This document shows positions 1 through 7,581 of a DNA stretch of 64,000 nt, in pieces (within the stretch, counting starts at the first letter, position 1; every line of letters starts with the position of its first letter). The DNA comes from an uncultured Thermomicrobia bacterium. Lineage in GTDB: Bacteria > Chloroflexota > Chloroflexia > Thermomicrobiales > JALYUS01. The stretch spans positions 15,884 through 79,883 of the forward strand of contig CALBSO010000059.1 in NCBI GenBank assembly GCA_937968015.1, given 5' to 3'. The notes under the pieces are model-generated. The model saw only the letters and a program-made list of their open reading frames with translations, made no database searches and had not been told where the DNA came from. The translations under genes were made by a program, and so were the position numbers.

Positions 1-87
1 AGCGAGATCGCCGTTATCCTCACCGAATATGACCATTCCCCCGGCTGGATGGACTTCATTGTCTATCTTGACTCGCGAAAGCCTTGA
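1..87 (+). CDS. C-terminal end of an unrecognised protein (partial)
   Basis: An open frame enters from the left edge and stops with TGA at 85-87. It encodes 28 residues ending in DFIVYLDSRKP. No family can be named from so short a tail. It lies 70 bp upstream of the Phd-like antitoxin on the same strand. Confidence 0.35.
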   Translation, partial: SEIAVILTEYDHSPGWMDFIVYLDSRKP

Positions 88-93
88 GTCCGC

Positions 94-122
94 TTGTCGG
101 CCTCCGCGCAACGTGATACATT
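94..122 (+). promoter_or_regulatory. Candidate sigma-70 promoter of the toxin-antitoxin remnant
   Basis: TTGTCG (94-99) and TACATT (117-122) are separated by 17 bp, each matching 4 of 6 consensus bases. Just downstream, two direct copies of TGGTCACA at about 124-131 and 135-142 lie inside a longer imperfect palindrome (119-143). They could be the operator through which the antitoxin represses itself, as is common for Phd/YefM-type modules. The operator role is inferred. Confidence 0.4.
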
Positions 123-156
123 GTGGTCACAGGGTGGTCACAATGGAGGTGCTGTC

Positions 157-417
157 ATGCGACACGTTGGTGTGCGAGAGTTCCGGGACAAGGCAACGAC
201 ATATCTCTCCGGAGACGAGGTGCTCTCTGTAGAAAAGCATGGGAAGCCAATTGGGTTTTATGTTCCTGCTCCGAAGGCAAATCCTGAGGAGACGCAGGAA
301 GCCTTAGCGCGATTCAATGCGGCGGTTAAGCGTCTGCTCGATGAAAGTGGAATGACCCAAGAGGAACTTGCTGACTTCTTGGATCTTACGAAACCGTTCG
401 ATGCGTCTCGTCGTTGA
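157..417 (+). CDS. Phd/YefM-like antitoxin
   Basis: An 86-residue protein. The N-terminus (VGVREFRDKATTYL, then a VEKHGKPIGFYVP segment) has the beta-alpha layout of Prevent-host-death antitoxins: a DNA-binding half reading 'REFR..', then a strand with 'KHGKPIG'. The C-terminal helical part (LDESGMTQEELADFLDL) would wrap the toxin and looks partly like a helix-turn-helix. I chose ATG157, preceded by GGAGG at 145-149, over an in-frame upstream start. The end overlaps the start of a PIN-domain toxin remnant by 17 nt, the usual TA arrangement. The toxin is broken, so this antitoxin is probably an orphan. Confidence 0.7.
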   Translation: MRHVGVREFRDKATTYLSGDEVLSVEKHGKPIGFYVPAPKANPEETQEALARFNAAVKRLLDESGMTQEELADFLDLTKPFDASRR

Positions 418-570
418 CGCGAACGTACTCGTGTCGGAACTCTTGCGCTCACGTATGGCGCGAACGAAGCGGATATCTGGACGAGTGATGCGGACTTTCT
501 CGGCTGTGGGATAGCGACGTGGACGACCGATACACTGTTGGCACATCTCGCTTACGTGGGGGCGAAGTAG
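401..570 (+). pseudogene. Internally deleted PIN-domain (VapC-like) toxin
   Basis: ATG401 opens a frame reading MRLVVDANVLVSELLRSR, a textbook PIN N-terminus with the first catalytic Asp. After about 18 codons the homologous frame is lost and the frame ends early. From about 451 another frame resumes with ADIWTSDADFLGCG and TWTTDTLLAHLA, the typical PIN C-terminus (fourth acidic residue in the TSDADF segment), stopping at TAG 568-570. The two halves are in different frames and about 80-90 middle residues are missing, so a deletion destroyed the nuclease. The stop overlaps the GTG of the next gene. Confidence 0.7.
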
Positions 571-1139
571 TGACTGAGACAATGAACCGGCTGGGCCTGA
601 CGCGGCGGGTGCTGGCGCATCTAACGGATGAGGCGGTCTTCGCCGGGATCGGCAACGCCGGGTTCGATCTGTTCGCCGCCGGTGATCGCCCCCAGAACTT
701 CTACATGTTCGGCTCGATGGGGCTCGCGTCATCACTCGGGCTGGGCTACGCGCTCGCGCGGCCTGCCGAGCGCGTCGTCGTGCTGGAGGGCGAGGGGAGT
801 GTGCTGATGAACCTCGGCTCCCTGGCGACCGTCGCCCGCATGCGGCCACGCGGATACCTGCTGGTCATCATGGATAACGGGACGTACGCGCTCACCGGCT
901 CGCAGCGGAACGCGGCCGCCGAGATGACCGATATGGCGACGATCGCCCGTGGTGCGGGCATCCCGCATATCGCGACACCGCAGACCGCCGAGGCGTTCGA
1001 GCGGGCGGTCGTGGACGCGCTCGGCAGCGATGGCCCGGCGGTGATCGTCGTCAAGATCGCGGATGGCAACAGCGCGGTGCGGCACGAGTGGGACCCGGTG
1101 CAACTGAAGCATCGCTTCGTGGCGGGGGTGGCGCGATGA
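570..1139 (+). CDS. comE: TPP-dependent decarboxylase beta subunit (sulfopyruvate/phosphonopyruvate decarboxylase type)
   Basis: A 189-residue protein matching the TPP-binding half of thiamine enzymes: FYMFGSMGLASSLGLGYALA, then EGEGSVLMNLGSLATVA (the G-D/E-G..N-type Mg-TPP motif) and VIMDNGTYALTGSQR. The size and the GSMGLAS signature fit the ComE subunit of two-subunit sulfopyruvate decarboxylase or related phosphonopyruvate decarboxylases. The partner alpha (PYR-domain) subunit is normally adjacent, but here the upstream position holds a TA remnant. The start is GTG570 (TAGTG overlap with the toxin remnant), with ATG582 as the alternative. The substrate cannot be decided from sequence. Confidence 0.65.
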   Translation: MTETMNRLGLTRRVLAHLTDEAVFAGIGNAGFDLFAAGDRPQNFYMFGSMGLASSLGLGYALARPAERVVVLEGEGSVLMNLGSLATVARMRPRGYLLVIMDNGTYALTGSQRNAAAEMTDMATIARGAGIPHIATPQTAEAFERAVVDALGSDGPAVIVVKIADGNSAVRHEWDPVQLKHRFVAGVAR

Positions 1140-1285
1140 CAATCATCAACCGGCGCGAGGTCGAGCCGGAGGGGTCGCGCCTATCCCCAGTGGTAAGGTA
1201 TGCTTAGCCCCCGCGCGGTTTTTCGCGATCCGTGTGCGACATACACACTGCGGCGATACTGGGTTTGGATAGGAGGAACGCGGCG

Positions 1286-2332
1286 ATGGTAGTCAAGGTC
1301 GGTATCAACGGCTTCGGTCGGATCGGGCGGCAGGTCTTCAAGACAATCTATGGCGGATACGGGCCGGACGATGAGAATCCGGACGGGTTGCTGCAAGTCG
1401 TCGCGGTCAACGATCTGATGGACCTCCATACGATCGCCCACCTCTACAAGTACGATTCCACCTACGGCATCTCCGAGGAAGAGATCGAAGTCAGCGACCG
1501 CGATTTGATCGTGGATGGCAGCCCGGTGCATGTCTTCAGCGAGCGCGATCCCGGCGCGATCCCGTGGCGCGATTACGGCGTAGACATCGTCATCGAATCT
1601 ACCGGCTTCTTCACGGACGCCAACAAGGCGAAGGCGCACATGGACGGCGGCGCGAAGAAGGTCATTATCTCCGCCCCCGCCACCAATGAGGACGTCACGC
1701 TCGTCCTTGGCGTCAACCAGGAGAAATACGACCCCGCGCAGCACAACGTCATCTCCAATGGTTCCTGCACGACGAACTGCATCGCGCCGACCGCGAAGGT
1801 GCTGCTCGATACCTTCGGGATCGTCAAAGGCACGATGGTCACCGTCCATTCGTACACGAGCGATCAGATCCTCCTCGATGGCCCGCACAAGGACCTCCGC
1901 CGTGCCCGGAGCGCCGGGCAGAATATTATCCCGACGACGACCGGCGCTGCCCGTGCGCTCTCGCTCGTCATCCCCGAACTGAAGGGCAAACTGGATGGCT
2001 ACGCGCTCCGCGTCCCGACACCAACCGTCTCCATCCTCGACCTGACCGTCGAGACCGAGAAGAACACGAGCGTTGAGGAAGTGAACAATGCCTTTCAACA
2101 GGCGGCGGACAACGAAGAGAGTCCGCTGTTCGGCATTCTTGGCTACAGCGACGAGCCGCTCGTTTCGATGGATTACAAGCAGGATGATCGCTCCGCCATC
2201 CTCGACAGCCTCTCGACGATCGTCGTCGGCGGCAATATGGTGAAGGTCGTCGCATGGTATGACAACGAGTGGGGCTACTCCTGCCGCCTCGCTGACCTGA
2301 CGAACATGATCGCGGAAAAGGGCGGCTGGTAG
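1286..2332 (+). CDS. gap: Glyceraldehyde-3-phosphate dehydrogenase
   Basis: A 348-residue type I GAPDH, oxidising glyceraldehyde-3-phosphate to 1,3-bisphosphoglycerate with NAD(P). The Rossmann start is KVGINGFGRIGRQ. The catalytic loop SNGSCTTNCIAP puts the nucleophile at about Cys161, with His188 in TVHSYTSDQ as general base. The C-terminus has WYDNEWGYSCR. A short insertion after the first helix (GGYGPDDENPDGLL) is seen in some bacterial homologues. Start ATG1286 has a strong ribosome binding site, AGGAGGA, at 1271-1277. First gene of a gap-pgk-tpiA glycolytic cluster. Confidence 0.95.
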   Translation: MVVKVGINGFGRIGRQVFKTIYGGYGPDDENPDGLLQVVAVNDLMDLHTIAHLYKYDSTYGISEEEIEVSDRDLIVDGSPVHVFSERDPGAIPWRDYGVDIVIESTGFFTDANKAKAHMDGGAKKVIISAPATNEDVTLVLGVNQEKYDPAQHNVISNGSCTTNCIAPTAKVLLDTFGIVKGTMVTVHSYTSDQILLDGPHKDLRRARSAGQNIIPTTTGAARALSLVIPELKGKLDGYALRVPTPTVSILDLTVETEKNTSVEEVNNAFQQAADNEESPLFGILGYSDEPLVSMDYKQDDRSAILDSLSTIVVGGNMVKVVAWYDNEWGYSCRLADLTNMIAEKGGW

Positions 2333-2344
2333 ATTTACCTAACC

Positions 2345-2497
2345 CCCACTGCCCATGCTGCCCATGCTGCCCAGAGGGCGCCCGCGCCCGCACCCGCCTT
2401 CCCGAAAAGGAAGGGAGAGAACGACAGCATTCCCGTAGGGGCGGTTGGTGAGCCGCCCGGTTTCCCTTCCCTTTAGGGAGGGGGTAGAGGGTAGGAT
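2345..2497. repeat. GC-rich palindromic intergenic repeat (family B)
   Basis: The 167-bp gap between gap and pgk is almost entirely repeat. It holds a tandem 'TGCCCA' array, the exact 17-mer TGCCCAGAGGGCGCCCG at 2368-2384, and purine/pyrimidine arms of the type CCTTCCC...GGGAGGGGG. The same 17-mer occurs at 9314, 19753 (reverse) and 58846. It could fold in mRNA between the two genes. Confidence 0.65.
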
Positions 2498-2499
2498 GT

Positions 2500-3732
2500 A
2501 TGGCGATCACGAAGCAGACGATCCGCGATATTCCGCCCGCCGACCTCACGGGGAGGCGGGCGCTGGTGCGGGTGGATTTCAATGTGCCCCTCAATGATGG
2601 CGTCGTCGGGGACACGACGCGGATCACGGCGGCGATCCCGACGATCTGCTTCCTGCTCGGGGCGGGCGCGGTCGTCGTGCTCATCTCCCACCTCGGTCGT
2701 CCCAAGGGGAAGGTGGACCCTAAACAGAGTCTGAAACCCATCGCACCCGCGCTCGTGGAGCACCTCGGTATGCCGGTGCGGTTCGTGCCCGCATGTGTCG
2801 GGGAGGAAGCGGAAGCGGCGGTGCGGGCGGCGAAGCCGGGCGATGTGCTCCTGCTGGAGAATCTGCGCTTTCACGCCGAAGAAGAGGCGAATGATCCCGA
2901 TTTCGCCGCGCAACTCGCCAAACTGGGCGATCTCTATGTCAATGACGCCTTCGGCGCCGCGCATCGCGCCCATGCGAGTACGGAAGGCGTCGCGCATCTC
3001 CTGCCCGCCTATGCCGGTCTGCTGATGGAGAAAGAACTGGACGCGCTCGGCGGCCTGCTGGCGGGGGCGAAGCGCCCGTTTATCGTCGTCCTCGGCGGCG
3101 CGAAGATCTCGGACAAAATCGGCGTGATCGAGCATCTGATGGGCAAGGTGGACGGCTTCTGCATTGGCGGAGGGATGGCGAACACCTTCCTGCTCGCGCA
3201 GAACTATACCGTCGGCACATCGCTCGTTGAGCAGGACGCCGTGGCGACCGCACACGACATGCTCGCGCGTACCTCGACGCGCCGCGTCGGCCTGCACGTC
3301 CCGACGGACGCCGTCGTCTCAACGCAGAGCGCGAAGGAACTGCTCGGCGATCATGCGCCGGAGCCGGTGACGCGCACGGTTCGGATTGACGAAGTCGGCC
3401 CGGACGACGCGATCTATGACATCGGCCCGATGACCGCGTCCTACTACCGCAGTGTGGTGAAGGGCGCGCGTACCGTGTTTTGGAACGGCCCGATGGGCAT
3501 GTTTGAAGTTCCCGCCTTCGCCCGAGGGACGATTGCCCTCGCCCACGCCGTCGCGGACGCATCGGCGAAGGGGACGGTGAGCGTCGTCGGCGGTGGGGAT
3601 TCGGTCGCCGCCATTGAAGAAGCGGGCGTCGCTGACAAGATCACTCACGTCTCGACCGGCGGCGGCGCGTCATTGGAATTCCTCGAAGGCAAGACGTTGC
3701 CCGGCGTCGCAGCACTGAAAGAGAAGCAATGA
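2500..3732 (+). CDS. pgk: Phosphoglycerate kinase
   Basis: A 410-residue monomeric kinase transferring the acyl phosphate of 1,3-bisphosphoglycerate to ADP. Visible signatures are the N-domain substrate loop RALVRVDFNVPL, ISHLGRPKG, LLLENLRFHAEEE, the C-domain VLGGAKISDKI, FWNGPMGMFE, and the nucleotide-binding GGGDSVAA near the end. The length is normal. It lies between gap and tpiA. Its stop codon is fused to a heptamer-repeat hairpin. Confidence 0.96.
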   Translation: MAITKQTIRDIPPADLTGRRALVRVDFNVPLNDGVVGDTTRITAAIPTICFLLGAGAVVVLISHLGRPKGKVDPKQSLKPIAPALVEHLGMPVRFVPACVGEEAEAAVRAAKPGDVLLLENLRFHAEEEANDPDFAAQLAKLGDLYVNDAFGAAHRAHASTEGVAHLLPAYAGLLMEKELDALGGLLAGAKRPFIVVLGGAKISDKIGVIEHLMGKVDGFCIGGGMANTFLLAQNYTVGTSLVEQDAVATAHDMLARTSTRRVGLHVPTDAVVSTQSAKELLGDHAPEPVTRTVRIDEVGPDDAIYDIGPMTASYYRSVVKGARTVFWNGPMGMFEVPAFARGTIALAHAVADASAKGTVSVVGGGDSVAAIEEAGVADKITHVSTGGGASLEFLEGKTLPGVAALKEKQ

Positions 3733-3791
3733 GCAACGAGCAATGAGCAATGAGACAGCGCATACCTACTCGTTGCTCATTGCTCGTTGCT
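3732..3791. repeat. Inverted heptamer repeat (AGCAACG/AGCAATG)
   Basis: Perfect 19-nt inverted arms, AGCAACGAGCAATGAGCAA (3732-3750) and its complement (3773-3791), flank a 22-nt loop. The arms have a 7-nt period and begin inside the pgk stop codon. It could form a strong mRNA hairpin between pgk and tpiA. Confidence 0.8.
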
Positions 3792-3813
3792 GAAGTGAAC
3801 GGAGTGAGCGCTC

Positions 3814-4572
3814 ATGCGGATGCCAATCATCGCGGGGAACTGGAAGATGCATACGACCTACGACGGCGCGATGGACCTCGTCGAGGCGCTGATGGACGAA
3901 CTCGACAATGTCGAAGGCGCGGAGATCGTGCTCTGTCCGCCCTTCCCGTGGCTGCTCGCCGTCGCGGAGTATCTGGAGGAGACGCCGATCCTGCTCGGAG
4001 CGCAGGATTGCTACTGGGCCGACGAGGGTGCGTTCACAGGCGAGGTCTCCGCGCTGATGCTCAAGGACCTCGCGCGGTACTGTATCGTCGGCCACTCCGA
4101 GCGGCGCGCACTCTTCGGTGAGACGGATGAGTGGGTGAACAAGAAGGTCCACGCACTCCTCGGACATGGCATCCGGCCGATTTGCTGCATCGGCGAGCGG
4201 TTGGAGGAGCGCGAGGCGGGCCGGACAGACCTCTTCGTCACGAGTCAGGTACGCGCGGCGTTCGCGGGCGTCTCCACGGAGGATGTCCTCAACGTCGTCG
4301 TCGCCTACGAACCGATTTGGGCAATCGGCACAGGCCGCGCGGCGACCGCCGAGGAAGCGAATCGGGTCTGTGGCCTGATTCGCGATGAGATCAGGACGCT
4401 CTACGGCGGCCCGACCGCCGAAGCCCTCCGCATCCAATATGGCGGCAGCGTCTCCGGCCGTAACGCCGCCGAACTGATGGCGCAACCAGAAATTGACGGC
4501 GCGCTCGTCGGCGGTGCGAGCCTGCGGGCGGACGAGTTCGCGGCGATCGTGCGCGCGGCGGCCGAGGGATAG
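3814..4572 (+). CDS. tpiA: Triose-phosphate isomerase
   Basis: A 252-residue TIM barrel interconverting dihydroxyacetone phosphate and glyceraldehyde-3-phosphate. Active-site residues are Asn9 and Lys11 (GNWKMH), His94 (VGHSERR) and Glu166 (AYEPIWAIGTG), with the phosphate-gripping YGGSVSG near the C-terminus. ATG3814 is used; ATG3820 is also possible. Last gene of the glycolytic run, closed by a terminator hairpin at 4577-4610. Confidence 0.96.
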   Translation: MRMPIIAGNWKMHTTYDGAMDLVEALMDELDNVEGAEIVLCPPFPWLLAVAEYLEETPILLGAQDCYWADEGAFTGEVSALMLKDLARYCIVGHSERRALFGETDEWVNKKVHALLGHGIRPICCIGERLEEREAGRTDLFVTSQVRAAFAGVSTEDVLNVVVAYEPIWAIGTGRAATAEEANRVCGLIRDEIRTLYGGPTAEALRIQYGGSVSGRNAAELMAQPEIDGALVGGASLRADEFAAIVRAAAEG

Positions 4573-4576
4573 GCAA

Positions 4577-4610
4577 GAAAGAGGGAGCGGCATGTACCGC
4601 TCCCTCTTTC
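4577..4610. terminator. Bidirectional hairpin terminator
   Basis: A perfect 14-bp stem, GAAAGAGGGAGCGG with its complement, surrounds the loop CATGTA. The stem ends in A/T-rich flanks on both sides. It sits between convergent tpiA and the ferritin-like gene and can serve both strands. Confidence 0.85.
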
Positions 4611-4632
4611 GCTGTGGTGAACTGAGGCGGGG

Positions 4633-5214
4633 TTATCCGTCACCCAACCGGCGGATGAAGTGTGAGCCGGGTGTCGCAGCCGGCGCCGGGGCGGGCGCTG
4701 GTGTGGGGGTCGGAGCCGGAGCGGCGAGGAAGGGCATCACCATCGCCAGCACCTCGTCCGGCGTCCGTCCCTTCGCCACCGCGTCCGGCGCGGGCGCTAA
4801 GCCCTGCAAATCCCGGAAGATCGAGGCGTGCTCCGCCTCTACCGCGTGGATTGTCACCGCTGCCGTCAAGAGGTCCCGGCTCTGGATATATCCCGCCGCG
4901 CCCAGGTAGGCTGACGCGCCCAGGTCCTCCACCATTGTCACTACCGCGATCAACTGATCCCGGTTCGTGATTGGCCCCGCCGCAGCGAAGTTGTACGACG
5001 TCGGCTGCGTGACCGGTGTGCCGCCCAACTGGCCGATCACCTGCGTCAGCGTATCTACATGCGCCTGCTCCTGCGCCCCGAAGGTCGTCAGGTACTGCGC
5101 CTCGACGCCTGTCAGAAGATTCGCGCCGATCAGCACCTTGTACAGGGCCGCCTCGAACTGCTCCAAGGTCAGCGCGTAATTAAGGACATCAATGTCATTG
5201 TTGAACGTAACCAT
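4633..5214 (-). CDS. Ferritin-like domain protein (cytosolic, no signal peptide)
   Basis: A 193-residue four-helix ferritin-like protein of the Ferritin_2/Rds1 type. Helix 1 is DVLNYALTLEQFEAALY, helix 2 GAQEQAHVDTLTQVI, then a later helix with AVTIHAVEAEHASIFRDL; E..H pairs could bind a di-metal site. The C-terminal 35 residues are an Ala/Pro/Thr-rich tail. It lacks the secretion signal of its upstream paralogue (5236-5856) and follows it by about 20 bp, so both are probably one transcript. The function is not established; related proteins are described as dehydration- or stress-related. Confidence 0.75.
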   Translation of the reverse strand: MVTFNNDIDVLNYALTLEQFEAALYKVLIGANLLTGVEAQYLTTFGAQEQAHVDTLTQVIGQLGGTPVTQPTSYNFAAAGPITNRDQLIAVVTMVEDLGASAYLGAAGYIQSRDLLTAAVTIHAVEAEHASIFRDLQGLAPAPDAVAKGRTPDEVLAMVMPFLAAPAPTPTPAPAPAPAATPGSHFIRRLGDG

Positions 5215-5235
5215 TGTCGTCTCGTTCTCCCTTCG

Positions 5236-5856
5236 TTATGCGCCGAGGATCGGCCCGGCAGCAGCGAGCACCATGTCCGGTGTCAGCGCCTTCTCGAATG
5301 CGGTTGGCACGGGCGCCATGCCGTCCTGCCGCCGCAGGATCGCCGTGTGGCGCGCCTCCACCTGCTGGATGCCGCCCGCGACAGTCAGGATGCCTTTGTC
5401 TTTGATGAACTGCGCCGCGCCACTGTACGCGCCAACGCCCGTCTCTTCCAGCACGCGTAGGAAGTCAATGATCGTGTGCTCATCGGTGTAGGCGGGGAAG
5501 TTGTAGTGCGCCTGCTCGGCCACCGGCGTCTGGCCCGCCTGCTGCAGTGCGCCCGTAATCAGGACGACATGCTGGTGCTCCTGATCGCCGAACATCTGCG
5601 CGTACTGCTGGTTCTTGCCGGTCAGTTTGCCGCTGGCGATCGCTTGGCGGTAGGCGACATCCTCGAGATGCTCCAGCGTGAGGGCGAAGTTGAGGATGGC
5701 GAAGTCGTCGGGGAGGTTGGCGGCGAGCGCCTGCGCCTCGGAGAAGGCGATGCTGCTGATCGGCATCGCCGCGAGCGCCGCCGCGCCGAGCGCCCCCTTC
5801 AGCAGTGAGCGGCGGGAAAGTTCCCCGTGTACGATGCGTAAAATGCGATCTTCCAC
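5236..5856 (-). CDS. Tat-exported ferritin-like domain protein
   Basis: A 206-residue paralogue of the next gene. The N-terminus has a twin-arginine signal (SRRSLLKG, then an Ala-rich hydrophobic stretch ending about residue 45). The mature part carries Ferritin_2 helices: DFAILNFALTLEHLEDVAY, FGDQEHQHVVLITGAL and GGIQQVEARHTAIL. The spacing of Glu and His resembles a di-iron four-helix bundle. It faces the sigma/anti-sigma operon across about 265 bp, suggesting it may be a target of that sigma factor, as Mpt70/83 are for mycobacterial SigK; this is inference from position only. Confidence 0.75.
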   Translation of the reverse strand: MEDRILRIVHGELSRRSLLKGALGAAALAAMPISSIAFSEAQALAANLPDDFAILNFALTLEHLEDVAYRQAIASGKLTGKNQQYAQMFGDQEHQHVVLITGALQQAGQTPVAEQAHYNFPAYTDEHTIIDFLRVLEETGVGAYSGAAQFIKDKGILTVAGGIQQVEARHTAILRRQDGMAPVPTAFEKALTPDMVLAAAGPILGA

Positions 5857-6033
5857 GATCCAGATGCTCCTTCCTCATATTGAGGACTACAAATCCGATG
5901 ACGGGCCGGGTATCAACCCGTCGTTTCGACCCTACCCTGAGTACGCAACGCATATGGGATCGGATCAGCCATATGCCGACAACGATCCCTGTTCCCTAGT
6001 CGCCACGCATCGCAATCAAGCGGCATCTATCGG

Positions 6034-6039
6034 TATAAT
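6034..6039 (+). promoter_or_regulatory. Candidate -10 element for the sigma/anti-sigma operon
   Basis: A perfect TATAAT lies 83 bp upstream of the preferred sigma-factor start (ATG6122). No good -35 hexamer is visible at normal spacing. The rest of the 5857-6121 gap shows no other feature I can name. Confidence 0.3.
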
Positions 6040-6121
6040 GGAGATCCGGGTTCTTTCGCTCGGCTGAATGATTTCGGCAATGATCCGCGCTCGCGGGGTT
6101 TTCCGTACGGTTAGGAAGAGC

Positions 6122-6721
6122 ATGGCGGCGGACGAGAACAGGGATCAGGACGTGGACGCCGCGATTCTTCGTCAGATCGCGGGTCGCGATCCGCGCGGGG
6201 TCGAATTGCTCTATGATCGGTATAGTGGGGTAGCCTTCGCGCTCGCGTACCGTCTGCTCGGCGAGCGCGGCAGCGCGGAGGACGTGGTACAAGAAGCGTT
6301 CCTCAATGTCTGGCGACAAGGCGCGACGTATGACACCCGCCGCGGGACGGTTCGGACCTGGCTGCTGACGATCGTGCATCACCGCGCGATTGACCAGATG
6401 CGCAGTGTGCGGTCGAAAGCGGGCGCGGATACGGTCATTGATGGCGCGATGCCGCTGCCTGCCAAAGAGGATACATGGACGGAAGTGGTGCGCGGTTTGG
6501 AACACGAGCGAGTACGGCAGGCGATGGCAACCTTGCCGCCCGAGCAACGGCAGGTGGTGGATCTGGCGTATTACGGCGGATTCACTCATACCGAGATCGC
6601 GCAGCGGGTCGGAATCCCCCTCGGGACGGTCAAAGGGCGCATGCGTCTGGCGCTCGACAAGTTACGCGATCTGCTGCATGTACCGGACACCGTAGATGAG
6701 GGAATGGAGCGCGCACGGTGA
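6122..6721 (+). CDS. ECF RNA polymerase sigma factor (SigK/SigL-like)
   Basis: A 199-residue group 4 sigma factor. Sigma2 spans roughly residues 25-90: LLYDRYSGVAFALAYRLL, then the core-binding SAEDVVQEAFLNVWR and the -10-reading WLLTIVHHRAIDQMR. Sigma4 covers the last 60 residues: LPPEQRQVVDLAYYGG, then the helix-turn-helix TEIAQRVGIPLGTVKGRMRL. ATG6122, preceded by AGGAAGAG, is preferred to an in-frame ATG6068. It overlaps the anti-sigma gene by 4 nt, so the two are translationally coupled. Confidence 0.9.
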   Translation: MAADENRDQDVDAAILRQIAGRDPRGVELLYDRYSGVAFALAYRLLGERGSAEDVVQEAFLNVWRQGATYDTRRGTVRTWLLTIVHHRAIDQMRSVRSKAGADTVIDGAMPLPAKEDTWTEVVRGLEHERVRQAMATLPPEQRQVVDLAYYGGFTHTEIAQRVGIPLGTVKGRMRLALDKLRDLLHVPDTVDEGMERAR

Positions 6722-7515
6722 AGGCCCCGGAGAACAACCGTCCATCAGAAACGCCGGAGATGGATGAGACGCATCCATCCAGCCTGCTCGCGGCGTACGC
6801 CCTTCACGCGCTGCATCCGGAGGAGGACGCGGCGGTCGAGGAGTATCTCGCCGCGCACCCGGATGCGGCGGACGACATGGTGATGTTGAAAGAGGCGGCG
6901 GCGATGCTCCCCTATGGCGTTCCTCCCATCACGCCCAGCCCCCAACTCCGCGTCCGACTGATGGCGGATGTCTATCAGGAAGCCCTGGCGGATACCGGAG
7001 AGCGCCCTCGTGCCGCGCAGCCCGTCGCGCTTGATCGCGTCCGCGCGCGTCGGCAGCGTGGCGTCGTCTGGCCGTTCGCGGCGGTCATTTTGCTCGTCCT
7101 CACGATCGGCTTCGGTGGTTGGGCCGCGACCCTCAACCATGATCTCACCGGCAAGGACCGGGTGATCGCCACGCAGCGCAGCGCGATCGCTTCGGCGGGC
7201 ATGACGAAGCCAATCACGGGGACGACGCCGAATATCCCCGCGCGGGGAGAATTGCTCAGGCTTGCCAGCACTCAAGCCGCTGTCCTGACGATCAGCGGGC
7301 TGCCGTCGCTCGCCACCGGGAAGGTGTACGAGGTCTGGTTCATTGCGGGGAATACTCCGGTCAGCGCGGGCCTCTTCTCCCCAAATGCCGACGGCTCGTG
7401 GAGCGGCCTCGTGCGTGGAGATGTAACGAACGCGCAGACGATCGCAATCAGCGTCGAACCATTCGGTGGCAGTATCGCCCCGACCGGCGAGATCGTCGCG
7501 ACAGGTTCGCTCTAA
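6718..7515 (+). CDS. Membrane anti-sigma factor (RskA family)
   Basis: A 265-residue protein starting with GTG6718 inside the sigma-factor stop (GTGA overlap). Residues about 15-60 form the sigma-binding helical domain (LLAAYALHALHPEEDAAVEEYLAAHPDAA). The zinc-finger H..C..C residues of many anti-sigmas are absent. One membrane helix lies near residues 118-138 (VWPFAAVILLVLTIGFGGWA). The extracytoplasmic part has the RskA fold signature (LTISGLPSLATGKVYEVWFI...AGLF). It holds the ECF factor at the membrane until a signal releases it. Its stop is followed at once by a heptamer repeat. Confidence 0.88.
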   Translation: MKAPENNRPSETPEMDETHPSSLLAAYALHALHPEEDAAVEEYLAAHPDAADDMVMLKEAAAMLPYGVPPITPSPQLRVRLMADVYQEALADTGERPRAAQPVALDRVRARRQRGVVWPFAAVILLVLTIGFGGWAATLNHDLTGKDRVIATQRSAIASAGMTKPITGTTPNIPARGELLRLASTQAAVLTISGLPSLATGKVYEVWFIAGNTPVSAGLFSPNADGSWSGLVRGDVTNAQTIAISVEPFGGSIAPTGEIVATGSL

Positions 7516-7517
7516 TC

Positions 7518-7581
7518 AGTAGCGAGTAACGAGGGTGATTCCCTCAGCACTTGTTACTCGCTACTCGTTACTCGTACTCTC
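7518..7581. repeat. Inverted heptamer repeat (GAGTAAC/GAGTAGC)
   Basis: AGTAGCGAGTAAC (7518-7530) pairs with its complement at 7553-7565, with a further TCGTTAC unit beyond. The right arm runs into the 3' end of the convergent PIG-L gene, so its last residues (STSNE) and stop are encoded by the repeat. Confidence 0.75.

Noticed and set aside
1136..1207. A 23-codon frame overlapping the comE stop as ATGA
   Set aside because: It ends before any recognisable domain and has no homology I can name. It may be the stump of a lost operon gene, but the support is too thin for a feature.
1181..2098. Long reverse-strand ORFs opposite gap, pgk, glpD, dacA, aspS and others
   Set aside because: They lie exactly antisense to clearly conserved genes and are made by third-position GC bias. 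Their Arg/Asp/His-rich products match nothing.
3732..3791. Heptamer repeats as a CRISPR-like array
   Set aside because: Units are 7 nt without spacers of constant length, are inverted rather than direct, and no cas genes are present.
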